39,061 nt of DNA from CAYXDR01 sp046498185 (GTDB taxonomy: Bacteria > Desulfobacterota > DSM-4660 > Desulfatiglandales > Desulfatiglandaceae): positions 1 to 39,061 of the forward strand of contig JAWOBE010000036.1 in NCBI GenBank assembly GCA_046498185.1, in the 5' to 3' direction. A model generated the notes under the pieces. That model saw only the letters and a list, made by a program, of their open reading frames with translations, did not search any database and was not told the origin of the DNA. Positions 1 to 7,524 of this stretch are shown one piece after another. Position 1 is the stretch's first letter. Each line of letters starts with the position of its first letter. Made by a program: the position numbers and the translations under genes.

Positions 1-173
1 CATAAAGATTTTATTGATGTAGCGCTTTTATTACGAAAAATGAACATTGTGCCGCTGAAAGGGTCAGCTTTGAGAGCTTCCCTGCATACTCTGCACAACC
101 CGTCGATGCCTTTTCGGAAGTCCTGGGGTTCCACCGCCACCAGGATCCTCATCTGAGGGGTGATCTGGATCAT
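1..173 (-). CDS. tnpB: IS66 family accessory protein TnpB, 3' part beyond window edge
   Basis: Only the first 57 or so residues are in the window; the gene continues past base 1. The visible start, MIQITPQMRILVAVEPQDF followed by RKGIDGLCRVC, is the classic N-terminus of the IS66 Orf2/TnpB family, and the FSGTMFIFRNK motif follows. TnpB is an accessory protein needed for IS66 transposition; its biochemical role is not well defined. The start codon overlaps the stop codon of the upstream gene in an ATGA, the translational coupling usual in IS66 elements. Whether the transposase (tnpC) is present or intact cannot be seen here. Confidence 0.88.
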   Translation of the reverse strand, partial: MIQITPQMRILVAVEPQDFRKGIDGLCRVCREALKADPFSGTMFIFRNKSATSIKSL

Positions 174-589
174 GACCCATGTCTCAGAAAGGCCGAGGCC
201 AGGGCGTTTGGGTCCCACCGGGGGCAGTCGCCTTCGAACGTCATCTTCATGGTGGCGCCAGCGCTGTTTTCGATTTCTACCGTGCAACGTGCTGGTGCTG
301 GTGATGCTAAAAGCTCTACAAAGCCTTCAGGCACGGAAGGCTCCAAAGAGGATTGCCGGCAGTTGCTCTCGCCAACACGAGCCTTGAGAGCATTGTAATT
401 GAGGTGGAGTACGCTGGAAACGTGGTAGACTGAGTGAGTCTGGCAGGCTTCCACCGCAGCCGCCCACAGGGATTTGGGGATGGGGGTTCTACTCTTTCTG
501 TTCCTCCTCCAGACTTCAAACCGCTTCAGTGTCTCTTCCAGAGCATCCGGGGTGGGTTTCGATGATTGTGAAACAGGGAATTTTTCCAT
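170..589 (-). CDS. IS66 family orf1 / TnpA-like accessory protein
   Basis: The protein has 139 residues from an ATG with an AAGGAGG ribosome site seven bases upstream. The reading frame extends further upstream, but that start has no such site. The middle part (FEVWRRNRKSRTPIPKSLW, then a stretch ending in LNYNALKARV) looks like the small DNA-binding first protein of IS66-type elements. Coupling by ATGA to tnpB supports this. The C-terminal half is the variable region of these proteins. I did not recognise the terminal inverted repeat of the element upstream, so its right boundary is open. Confidence 0.8.
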   Translation of the reverse strand: MEKFPVSQSSKPTPDALEETLKRFEVWRRNRKSRTPIPKSLWAAAVEACQTHSVYHVSSVLHLNYNALKARVGESNCRQSSLEPSVPEGFVELLASPAPARCTVEIENSAGATMKMTFEGDCPRWDPNALASAFLRHGS

Positions 590-624
590 GCGCCGCCCTC
601 CTTGCCATAAGGTAAATGCAATCC

Positions 625-645
625 GCCCGGCAACACCTGCCGGGC
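625..645. repeat. Short perfect hairpin upstream of the IS66 gene
   Basis: GCCCGGCA and TGCCGGGC form an 8-base-pair stem around a 5-base loop. It lies in the untranslated region ahead of the IS66 first gene, 36 bases upstream of its start. A hairpin here could limit read-through translation of the element, but that is inference. No T-run follows on either strand, so it is not a typical terminator. Confidence 0.5.
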
Positions 646-715
646 AAGGACGGTCCATAATCTATCGTAGCGGCGAAACCATGTCATGCACGCCTGCCGG
701 AAGGACACGATATAT

Positions 716-743
716 CCTGTGGGAGCGGTTTTCAACCGCGATA
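716..743 (-). repeat. REP-like palindromic element (Pseudomonas REP type)
   Basis: Read on the minus strand, the element is TATCGCGGTTGAAAACCGC followed by TCCCACAGG. GCGGTT and AACCGC pair around a 3-base loop. The flanks TCGCGG and CCGCTCCCACAGG match the well-known Pseudomonas REP, in which the stem reads GCGGGC/GCCCGC. The differing stem bases change in compensating pairs, so the hairpin is kept. Such REPs are mobilised by RAYT transposases; none is in this window. Confidence 0.7.
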
Positions 744-791
744 AAGAAACAACATCCGGAGAGGATTCAGGCGCAGCCGTTATGAAGGATG

Positions 792-830
792 AAAAAAAGG
801 CCCCGGAGATCTGGGATCCCCGGGGCCTTT
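792..830 (-). terminator. Rho-independent terminator of the molybdoenzyme operon
   Basis: On the minus strand an 11-base-pair stem (AAAGGCCCCGG with CCGGGGCCTTT) is followed by a run of T residues. It starts 37 bases after the stop codon of the molybdopterin oxidoreductase gene. This is a strong intrinsic terminator and marks the end of that transcription unit. Confidence 0.92.
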
Positions 831-866
831 CAGCTTGATGTTACAAGTTCAAATGATCGAATCAGC

Positions 867-3668
867 CTAGTCGACCTTTTCGATTTTGGTCTTGATATAC
901 TTGAAAAGCGGGGTTCCACCGACTTGTTCGGTGTAGTTGGGTTTCATGATCCCGGGAGGATTTGTCCCTCCAAACTGGGGATACTTGGGATCCCCTTCGA
1001 GGCCTCGGATATGCCCGAAACCACCGCCGCAGGCGAGCACGCCGCGCATAAGGTTCCAGGTGGGAAGCGCCCGGGAGAGCTGTTCTCCCCAAGGAGACGT
1101 GATTTTGATCTTGTTCCCCTGCTTGATGCCGAGTTCGTTGGCGTCCAGCATGTTGATCCAGACCGGGTTGCTCCCCTGCAGTTTCATAAGCTGGAAGTTA
1201 TTGAACGTGGAGGAGTGCTCGTGGGTAAAGAATCGAAAATTCCCGAAAATGAAGGGATATTCTTCGTCGGGGCGAAGATCCTCGCTCGGTTCTTTGTAGT
1301 CGGGCAATGGATCGATGCCTTTCTCCTCCGCCACGGTGTTGAGGAAATTGTACTTTCCTGTGGAGGTTTTTCCAGATGAGCCGTAGCCGTCCGGAACGTT
1401 GAATGAGCCCCATTTTTTATATTTATAGTATTCAGCAGGATCCGTAATGATGAATCCCTTCTGTTTTAATTCGTCGTAGGACCACGGAGTGCCGGCCAAT
1501 TGGTTGCGCTCGTACTCTTCGGCGCTTTTCCATGGGAAGTATTTGCCAAGATCCAGGCGTTTGGCAAGCTCGCAGGTGATCCACCACATGGGCTGCGAAT
1601 CATACATCGGTTTGACGAGTTCAGCATAATAAGCGATGAATGCTTCATACATCCAGTCGGCTTTGACCTGGCTTTGTTCGAGCCACGAGCTGTCCGGGAG
1701 CACCACATCCGAGCGGACGGCTGTGTTGCACATAAACGCGTCGATGGTGACAACGAAGTCCATCAAATCGATGGCTTTCGTGATGGCTTCCTGATTTCCC
1801 CAGGAAAGAATCGGGTCGCCGTAATAATTAACCATTGCGGTGAGATTGCCCTCTTCAACGTCTTTGAGAAGATAAGCAGGCGCCCATCCGGACCAGATCT
1901 TGAATTTGTTAAGCTTCGGAGCGTTCCCTGCAGGTGGTTTTTCCTGCCCCTGGCCCCACGCGGGTTTCAGTTTACGCTTGAAGGGAAGACCGGGTCCTCC
2001 GGGCGCATCGAACGTGCCGCAAAGACCGTTTAAGGCCTGTATCGCAGCGGTGCTGTACATACCATTGTCGGTTTGGGCCAGGCCCGTCCAGGAGATACAG
2101 CCTTTGCTTTTAGCTTTGGCGAATTCGATAGCAATGCGCTCGATGGTCTGGGGCGGCACACCGCTGATTTCGGATGCCCATTCGGGGGTTCTGGCCTTGC
2201 CGTCTTCTTCGCCCATCAGCCTCTTTTTCAACTCCTCGAAACCATGAGTCCATTCGGATACGAATTCCTTGTCGTAAAGGTCGTTCTTTACGATCACGTA
2301 GCACATGGCCATGGCCACTGCCGCATCGGTGGAAGGGTTCACCGGTATCCATTCCGTGCCGAGTTCGGCCGTTTCTGAACGCCTCGGGTCGAAGACGACC
2401 AACTTGGCGCCTCTTTTGACCGCTGCCTTCAGCTCGGCGGTTTTCCTCTGGCTATAGGACGTCGCCAGTTCGTTCATCCCGAAGTGAAGGATGTAGTCCG
2501 ATTCCTGGTAGTTGATCCACGGCCGTTTATCGTTCAGGTTCTTTTCGTTGGCCATCCTGTTGGCGTTATCGCACATGGGACGGTGGGTTGTCTTCGGGCA
2601 CCCGAGGTGGTCGAAAAGGGCTTCGTGAATACTATTGGCCCAGTCGTTACCTCTCATGTACCCGAGTTTACCTGGTTCGATGGCCTTGATTTTTTTAGCA
2701 ACCAGATCCAGTGCCTCATCCCAGGAGGCTTTCCGGAATCGCTTTCCTTCCCTTATCAAGGGAGCTTTCAACCGGTACGCGGAGTAAACATGCTTGGGTG
2801 CAGCGGCTCCTTTCGGGCAGATTTTGCCCATGCTCTTCGGGTCTCCCTGAAGCCCTCCAACGGATTTCAGGATGCCATCCTTGAGTTTGGCTAATGTACC
2901 GCAGAGTGCCCCGCATGCATAACAATGGGAGGGAATCGTTCCGGTGAATCCTGCTTCGAGTTCCCCTTCCTCGATCGTGGTATATTCGTCATCAAGCCCC
3001 AGTGATTCAAGGGCGGGAAGCAGGCGCATGGTGACTTCGAGCCCTTTGGTGAATCCGGCGTTCCTCAAGCTTTCACACATCAAGGCGCCCCTGGTGTAAT
3101 GCCCAAGTCCCTGGTAAAAATTGCTCTGGGCCGGGGATGCGGCGACAAGCTGGTCGCACAAACCAGGGACCCATTTGCAATACCTGTCCTTGAAAAATTC
3201 GAGGTAAAGTTCATCTTTACCTTTTTCGTTCATGTATCGCAGCATTTCCATCTGCACTGCCACATGCTCTTCGAGATCCTTGAAAGTTTCCTTTTTCCGG
3301 ATGCCGGCTTTTTTGAAATATTCCCGCAAGGAAAAGACCGAGTCCTGCATCAGGACGGGTTCCCCGCTCACTATCGCGGATTCATAAGGGAAGACGGGGT
3401 TGTTTCCCGCATTCAAAAACAGATCTGCGTAATCATAACGCAGTTCATTGTAAAGTTTTTCGGCAGGGCCGCTCTGAAGGTAGCTTGCCATGACTTCGGC
3501 ACCGCTCATCAGGTCGATGAAGCCGCAGCCCCGAACCGATTCCAGAAATGGTTTAATGAAATCGTCTTTTTGCATCGCCTCGATCAATGACAGGGGAATC
3601 TCATCCCTGTAAAGTGTCGACAGGAAACGATACCTCATTGCTCTTGATTCATGCAGGTCTTCTGACAT
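867..3668 (-). CDS. TorD chaperone-molybdopterin oxidoreductase fusion protein
   Basis: This 933-residue protein joins two parts. Residues 1 to about 210 are a TorD/DmsD-type maturation chaperone (motif NPVFPYESAIVSGEP at 90-104). From about 245 a DMSO-reductase-superfamily catalytic subunit follows. It has a 4Fe-4S motif, Cys249-x2-Cys252-x3-Cys256-x27-Cys284 (ending ICPKG). Cys366 (HRPMCDNANR) sits where the metal ligand is expected, as in the polysulfide/thiosulfate reductase branch. A C-terminal dinucleotide-binding domain follows (from about 800). There is no Tat signal, so the enzyme is predicted cytoplasmic. I chose the second ATG because GGAGG lies 8 bases before it; an upstream ATG adds only five residues. 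It is last in the exporter unit, with no iron-sulfur or anchor subunit beside it. The substrate cannot be named; acetylene hydratase-like or sulfur-compound activity are both possible. Confidence 0.9.
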   Translation of the reverse strand: MSEDLHESRAMRYRFLSTLYRDEIPLSLIEAMQKDDFIKPFLESVRGCGFIDLMSGAEVMASYLQSGPAEKLYNELRYDYADLFLNAGNNPVFPYESAIVSGEPVLMQDSVFSLREYFKKAGIRKKETFKDLEEHVAVQMEMLRYMNEKGKDELYLEFFKDRYCKWVPGLCDQLVAASPAQSNFYQGLGHYTRGALMCESLRNAGFTKGLEVTMRLLPALESLGLDDEYTTIEEGELEAGFTGTIPSHCYACGALCGTLAKLKDGILKSVGGLQGDPKSMGKICPKGAAAPKHVYSAYRLKAPLIREGKRFRKASWDEALDLVAKKIKAIEPGKLGYMRGNDWANSIHEALFDHLGCPKTTHRPMCDNANRMANEKNLNDKRPWINYQESDYILHFGMNELATSYSQRKTAELKAAVKRGAKLVVFDPRRSETAELGTEWIPVNPSTDAAVAMAMCYVIVKNDLYDKEFVSEWTHGFEELKKRLMGEEDGKARTPEWASEISGVPPQTIERIAIEFAKAKSKGCISWTGLAQTDNGMYSTAAIQALNGLCGTFDAPGGPGLPFKRKLKPAWGQGQEKPPAGNAPKLNKFKIWSGWAPAYLLKDVEEGNLTAMVNYYGDPILSWGNQEAITKAIDLMDFVVTIDAFMCNTAVRSDVVLPDSSWLEQSQVKADWMYEAFIAYYAELVKPMYDSQPMWWITCELAKRLDLGKYFPWKSAEEYERNQLAGTPWSYDELKQKGFIITDPAEYYKYKKWGSFNVPDGYGSSGKTSTGKYNFLNTVAEEKGIDPLPDYKEPSEDLRPDEEYPFIFGNFRFFTHEHSSTFNNFQLMKLQGSNPVWINMLDANELGIKQGNKIKITSPWGEQLSRALPTWNLMRGVLACGGGFGHIRGLEGDPKYPQFGGTNPPGIMKPNYTEQVGGTPLFKYIKTKIEKVD

Positions 3669-3702
3669 AATACATGCCTCCATTAGGTTTAGATTAAATA
3701 CT

Positions 3703-4257
3703 TCACGGGTTCTGATTCGTAGAACCGCCGGGCAGTTGCTGTTTCGCGTGTCTGTAACCGGAGATCACCTGAACCAGTGCTTTTTTTATTTTTCCGACCA
3801 TTACTCGTGCAATAATATAGCAGATAAGCAGGTAGGGAACGAAATTCAGACCATCTTCCACGTATGGAAAAGGAAAACGAATTTCGCCGAACCGTTCTTG
3901 AAACCATGCCGCGGCGAGGAAAACGGGCCATATGGAAGCCATGCCCATGGCAAGAGTCAAGAAAAAAGTCTTGCCGAATGCCTCGTTCGCCAATTTATTT
4001 ATCTGCTTGTAGGCTTTTTTATCGCCGCTTTTGAGCGCATTCATGGACCGGTCGCGGTACATGTTCATTTCGTCCGTGCTCTCTTTCACCGCAGACCTGT
4101 TAACCCTGTTGACAATCGCCATCGTTATCTCTCCGATAACGGCCGCCCACAGAGCGACAAAAAAGGTGCCGAGCCACCAGCTCAACGTAGGGCTGCCGTC
4201 CAGCCAACGGAATGGCTGGATAAGCACAGGGTCGATCTTCAGCAAAAGCCAGTCCAT
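3703..4257 (-). CDS. Small three-pass membrane protein, possibly EMC3/DUF106-like
   Basis: The protein is 184 residues from the chosen ATG (MDWLLLKIDPVLI). The open frame extends 35 residues further upstream, but that part is charged and looks non-coding. Likely membrane segments are at about 27-49, 97-118 and 138-156. A charged helical stretch with a KSGDKKAYKQINKLANEAF region lies between the first two. This layout recalls the DUF106/EMC3 branch of the Oxa1 superfamily, which are membrane insertion factors, but the resemblance is weak and by eye. It lies 34 bases upstream of the molybdoenzyme and downstream of the exporter on the same strand, so co-transcription is likely. The ribosome site is weak (AGGA close to the ATG). 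Confidence 0.72.
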   Translation of the reverse strand: MDWLLLKIDPVLIQPFRWLDGSPTLSWWLGTFFVALWAAVIGEITMAIVNRVNRSAVKESTDEMNMYRDRSMNALKSGDKKAYKQINKLANEAFGKTFFLTLAMGMASIWPVFLAAAWFQERFGEIRFPFPYVEDGLNFVPYLLICYIIARVMVGKIKKALVQVISGYRHAKQQLPGGSTNQNP

Positions 4258-4408
4258 ACATCCTACGTTCAAAAGTCGATTATTCAGCGCAGGTCCCCGG
4301 GATCGAGAATCGCCAGTAACGCGCCCTTTAGTTTGCAAAAAGCGCTGTCGTTTTCCTTTCAATCATGCCGACCACGGAAGCAACAGCGTATGGCTATAAA
4401 CACAGAGA

Positions 4409-4446
4409 ATTCCCGGATCACGCTTCTAAAAGCATGACCCGGGAAT
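4409..4446. repeat. Imperfect hairpin between exporter and membrane-protein genes
   Basis: ATTCCCGG (4409-4416) pairs with CCGGGAAT (4439-4446). Inside it, TCA/TGA and GCTT/AAGC continue the stem around a CTAA loop with two mismatches. A second hairpin, GCGGCA/TGCCGC at 4468-4488, lies directly after the exporter stop codon. Neither has a T-run on the outgoing side. They may tune read-through or mRNA stability rather than end transcription. Confidence 0.5.
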
Positions 4447-4501
4447 AATCAATAGTACGTTTACCCGGCGGCAAAAAAATTATGCCGCAAACATTTGTCG
4501 G

Positions 4502-5809
4502 TTACGGAAGTATTCTGTAGCCGAGGAAACCCTGGGAAGCGTAACGGATGCCCACGTAAAACGCCAGGATGATAAAGAATATCTTGAGCGCTTTGTCCGG
4601 TAGATACTTGGATGTTCTCGGCCCGATCATGGAGCCGACGAAGATTCCGACCAGTTCCGCGAATATGAATCCCCAGGAAACCAGGATGCCTTTACCGACC
4701 ATGTAGGTGAAGATAGATACGATCATACCGATCAACACGCAAAGCGTCGAGGTCCCGGCAACCAGGAACATGGGAAGTCCGGCGACCGATGTCAGGAACG
4801 GTACAAAGAGAAAACCGCCCCCGATTCCCAGAAAGGCCGCAATAGCCGCTATAAAGATACCACCAATAACAGGGATAGCGGATTTGAAACTGAATTCCAC
4901 ACCGTAGAATGTGAAGCGGACCTTGCCGACCATGAAGCCCACAACCCAGCCGGCGAGGCAAAGGATGTAGGCAACAATTTTGGCACCGCCTACAAGGTTG
5001 ATCCAGAGTGCCGAGGCGACCACCAGGGCGACCCCGATCCACATCAACTTTTGGTTTCCTTCAATGAGCGTCACGCCTTTTTCAGCGGAATCCTTCTTTT
5101 CCTTCACGGACTGTTCAAAAGCCTTGGCCGCCTGCTTGGCCTCTTTTTTCCTGGAAGATCCTCTCGGGGTAAGATCGTACAACAGGAAAAAGCCGAGAAC
5201 CATTACGATAATGCCGAAGTAACCGATGTACGACTTGAACGAAATCTTTCCCGCCGTCAGTTCCGGGATCATCCACGATCCGCCGACGCCGCCGATGGCC
5301 AGGCATATCGCGATCGGCATAACCAGCCGGCCCATTTTGTAGTAGTTGAGTGACGATACAAGGCCACTGAAACCCACCAGCCACTGGTTGGAGACGCGGA
5401 TCGAATCGACCACCAGCTTATTTACGGGGTTGCCTTTACCAAACTCCGAGCCGTAGGGTCCCAAGCCGAACACCGTGATGTGGCCGATACCCGCCATCAT
5501 GCCTCCAAAGGCGCCGATGGTCGAGAAAAGCCACCCTACCCAGATCGCCCACAGAAAACCCGCAATCAGGCTCGGGCTCGGGGCGCCGGGAATGCCGAGA
5601 TATCCCGGCTCTGCACCCGGTTCGATGGATGCCATTGTTTGCTCGGCGAAGGCTTCATCCTGCAGACTCTTTTCAATCGCCGTCTTCATCTTTTCAGACA
5701 TGTTTGGTGAAGTGTATTCCGTGCTGTCCACCTGGGCCCAGGCTAGCGATATGAAACTTAACAGGAGCAACACCGCCGACCAGATCCAAAACCTTTTTCC
5801 TCTCATCAT
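4502..5809 (-). CDS. TauE/SafE family anion (sulfite/organosulfonate) exporter
   Basis: This 435-residue integral membrane protein belongs to the TauE/SafE permease family, whose members export sulfite, sulfoacetate or related anions. It starts with a signal-like segment (about 1-26, ending AWAQ) and an extra region of about 50 residues that is probably outside the membrane. Several hydrophobic segments follow, with the family-typical GIGGGFLFVPFL and GTSTLCVLIGM stretches in the second half. A charged cytoplasmic loop (about 214-250, rich in Lys/Glu) separates the two halves. It is longer than the usual 250-300 residues because of the N-terminal addition and the loop. GGGAGG stands six bases before the ATG. 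It is the first gene of the unit that ends in the molybdoenzyme, suggesting export of that enzyme's substrate or product. Confidence 0.88.
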   Translation of the reverse strand: MMRGKRFWIWSAVLLLLSFISLAWAQVDSTEYTSPNMSEKMKTAIEKSLQDEAFAEQTMASIEPGAEPGYLGIPGAPSPSLIAGFLWAIWVGWLFSTIGAFGGMMAGIGHITVFGLGPYGSEFGKGNPVNKLVVDSIRVSNQWLVGFSGLVSSLNYYKMGRLVMPIAICLAIGGVGGSWMIPELTAGKISFKSYIGYFGIIVMVLGFFLLYDLTPRGSSRKKEAKQAAKAFEQSVKEKKDSAEKGVTLIEGNQKLMWIGVALVVASALWINLVGGAKIVAYILCLAGWVVGFMVGKVRFTFYGVEFSFKSAIPVIGGIFIAAIAAFLGIGGGFLFVPFLTSVAGLPMFLVAGTSTLCVLIGMIVSIFTYMVGKGILVSWGFIFAELVGIFVGSMIGPRTSKYLPDKALKIFFIILAFYVGIRYASQGFLGYRILP

Positions 5810-5884
5810 CGCTTTCCTCCCTTACTGGAAAAATTAAGTATTCCCCCGTAACGACCGCCTATCGACAGGCGTTACACTAATTGT

Positions 5885-5908
5885 CTGAACGGGTTGGTCC
5901 CCGTTCAG
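5885..5908 (-). promoter_or_regulatory. Perfect 9-bp hairpin in the exporter operon leader
   Basis: CTGAACGGG pairs perfectly with CCCGTTCAG around six bases. TTGTC and GACAA flank it as a weaker outer arm. It lies about 75 bases upstream of the TauE/SafE start codon and so would be in its untranslated leader. There is no T-run after it. Function is unknown. Confidence 0.45.
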
Positions 5909-6198
5909 CTTGACAACGCAAAGGCGCTGCCCTTTCCAGGCAGAAGCTCGTCCGTGTATCAGCTGCAAAACGACCGGCCACCGCCCCGGGTTGCCTGAGA
6001 CGGCCCTCGGTTCAGCGGCATGTGCCGTCGGCCTTGCGGTCCGGCGCGGCGAGAAGCGGCGATACAGAGCGGTTTCCGTCTGCATTGACCTTTCCCCATA
6101 ATACCCAAAAAAGAAGTTTTTCTTGTCCATTTGTTGAATTGAGCGGCCTGTCCGCGTCTACCTGAACGCGCCAGAACCCTTTGAGAGAAACTGGATAT

Positions 6199-6227
6199 CC
6201 ACTACCACGGTAAGGACTGGATGTCAA
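6199..6227 (-). promoter_or_regulatory. Candidate sigma-70 promoter for the exporter-molybdoenzyme unit
   Basis: A perfect TTGACA at 6222-6227 is followed after 17 bases by TAGTGG, a poor -10 box. If used, transcription would start near 6192 and give a leader of about 380 bases before the TauE/SafE gene. The -35 element and the spacing are good; the -10 element is not, so this is tentative. Confidence 0.28.
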
Positions 6228-6307
6228 CAGCACATTAACGGTTTAAAGGCTTTCTTTGGGCTTGCAGGACAAAAAAAACTATGAGAAGAAGCTAATTGAT
6301 AGCTATT

Positions 6308-6319
6308 CGACACGTGTCG
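6308..6319. promoter_or_regulatory. 12-base perfect palindrome, possible operator
   Basis: CGACACGTGTCG is an exact palindrome 40 bases upstream of the flavoenzyme operon's first ATG. A second inverted pair, AGCTA/TAGCT, lies immediately upstream at 6290-6304. The position suits a repressor or activator site for the operon. The regulator is not identifiable from the window. Confidence 0.4.
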
Positions 6320-6359
6320 GTCTGTTTTATTTTGGGTTCATTGAATACGAGAGGTTGCG

Positions 6360-7523
6360 ATGCCTGTTTGTAATCCAGACGTCATCATCATAGGCGGCGG
6401 TGTTATCGGCGCCTCCATTTGTTACCATTTAGCGCGGGAAAGGGTCCGGGTGGTGCTGCTCGAGCGCGATGGGCTGGCCGCCGGGAGTTCCGGTGCATGC
6501 GATGGATTGTTGCTGTTGCAGTCGAAAAAACCGGGGATCCACACCTCGCTGGCGATTGAGAGCATCGAAATGATCGCGCGATTGGCCGGAGAGCTCCCGC
6601 TTGACGTGGAATTCGAGCGAAAGGGGGGGCTGGTGGTCATGGAAACCGAGGAAGAATATCAGGCTATGGCCGGGTTCGCCGCCGAGCGCCGGCTCGAAGG
6701 CATCGATGTTTCGTTGCTCGACGCCGCCCAGGCTCGCGGACTCGAACCTTCTTTGTCCCCGGAAGTTTGCGGAGCCACCTTTTGCCCGTCCGAAGGACAG
6801 ATAAACCCGATGGCATTAACCCTGGCGTTTGCAAAGGGAGCCTCTCAAATGGGAGCCCGCATAATCCAGGGAGAAGAAGTTCGTGGAATAAATCTTTCAC
6901 GGGGCAGGGTAAGCGGTGTCGTTACCGATAAACAGGCATACGAAACTAAAATCGTCGTGAACGCCGCAGGGGTTTTTGCCTCCGAGATAGGTCGTATGGC
7001 GGGGCTCGATATGCCGATCATTCCAAGAAGGGGCCAGCTGGTTGTGACTGCAGCCGTCCCGCCGATCCTGGATCGCTGTTTAATATCCGCCGGCTATATC
7101 GCGGCAAAGTTCAACCCGGAGGGTGCAGGGGGAGCTCGGGCGGGGGGTGTTTCAATAGAACAGACTAGGTCAGGCAATTTTTTGCTTGGCTCGACCAGGG
7201 AATTTGTAGGTTTCGATCGTCGGACGAATTTCCAGGCTTTGAAGCGTATTGTTAACCGGGCGGTCACGATAATTCCCGGGTTGAGTGAATATAACATTAT
7301 CCGCAGTTTCGCGGGTTTGAGACCATACACCCCGGACGGCCTTCCGATTCTCGGCAGGGTGGATGCCGTGCCCGGCCTGGTTGTCGCTGCCGGGCACGAA
7401 GGAGACGGAATCACACTTTCGGCGGTAACCGGCAAATTGATATCCGAATTGATCGTGGACGGTCGGCCTCATGTGCCCCTCGACGAATTCCGCTGTGAAC
7501 GGTTCGATGAAAGGTTTCAATGA
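6360..7523 (+). CDS. FAD-dependent amino acid/amine oxidoreductase (DAO family), beta-type subunit
   Basis: The 387-residue protein is a glycine/D-amino-acid-oxidase (DAO) family flavoprotein. The FAD-binding GxGxxG is at the N-terminus (DVIIIGGGVIGASICYHLAR), and the closing motif GLRPYTPDGLPILG lies near residue 330. AGAGG precedes the ATG by five bases. With the next two genes it matches the three-subunit layout of hydrogen cyanide synthase HcnABC, D-hydroxyproline dehydrogenase and opine dehydrogenases. In that layout this subunit oxidises the amine substrate and passes electrons to the iron-sulfur partners. The substrate (glycine, hydroxyproline, sarcosine, opine) cannot be told from the sequence alone. 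Its stop codon is one base from the next start. Confidence 0.9.
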   Translation: MPVCNPDVIIIGGGVIGASICYHLARERVRVVLLERDGLAAGSSGACDGLLLLQSKKPGIHTSLAIESIEMIARLAGELPLDVEFERKGGLVVMETEEEYQAMAGFAAERRLEGIDVSLLDAAQARGLEPSLSPEVCGATFCPSEGQINPMALTLAFAKGASQMGARIIQGEEVRGINLSRGRVSGVVTDKQAYETKIVVNAAGVFASEIGRMAGLDMPIIPRRGQLVVTAAVPPILDRCLISAGYIAAKFNPEGAGGARAGGVSIEQTRSGNFLLGSTREFVGFDRRTNFQALKRIVNRAVTIIPGLSEYNIIRSFAGLRPYTPDGLPILGRVDAVPGLVVAAGHEGDGITLSAVTGKLISELIVDGRPHVPLDEFRCERFDERFQ

Positions 7524-7524
7524 C

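Larger units (their letters stand above)
5810..6359. other. Divergent intergenic region with structured leader
   Basis: These 550 bases separate the leftward exporter unit from the rightward flavoenzyme operon. I see no convincing gene; open frames of 98 and 73 codons lack family resemblance. The half near the exporter holds hairpins: CTGAACGGG/CCCGTTCAG (5885-5908) and a GTAAC/GTTAC arm pair enclosing GCCT/AGGC (5848-5876). The half near the flavoenzyme holds a perfect 12-base palindrome (6308-6319) and AGCTA/TAGCT (6290-6304). The region may therefore carry a long leader on one side and an operator on the other. Confidence 0.55.

Noticed and set aside
789..1379. 196-codon rightward frame at the end of the molybdoenzyme gene
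   Set aside because: Fully antisense to a clearly conserved coding region and begins inside the terminator; a shadow frame.
5834..6130. 98-codon leftward open frame in the divergent region
   Set aside because: No ribosome site, Arg/Pro-rich low-likelihood composition, no recognisable family; overlaps hairpin-forming leader sequence.
6241..6305. Possible sigma-54 promoter before the flavin dehydrogenase operon
   Set aside because: GG and GC elements are not at the required 10-base spacing.
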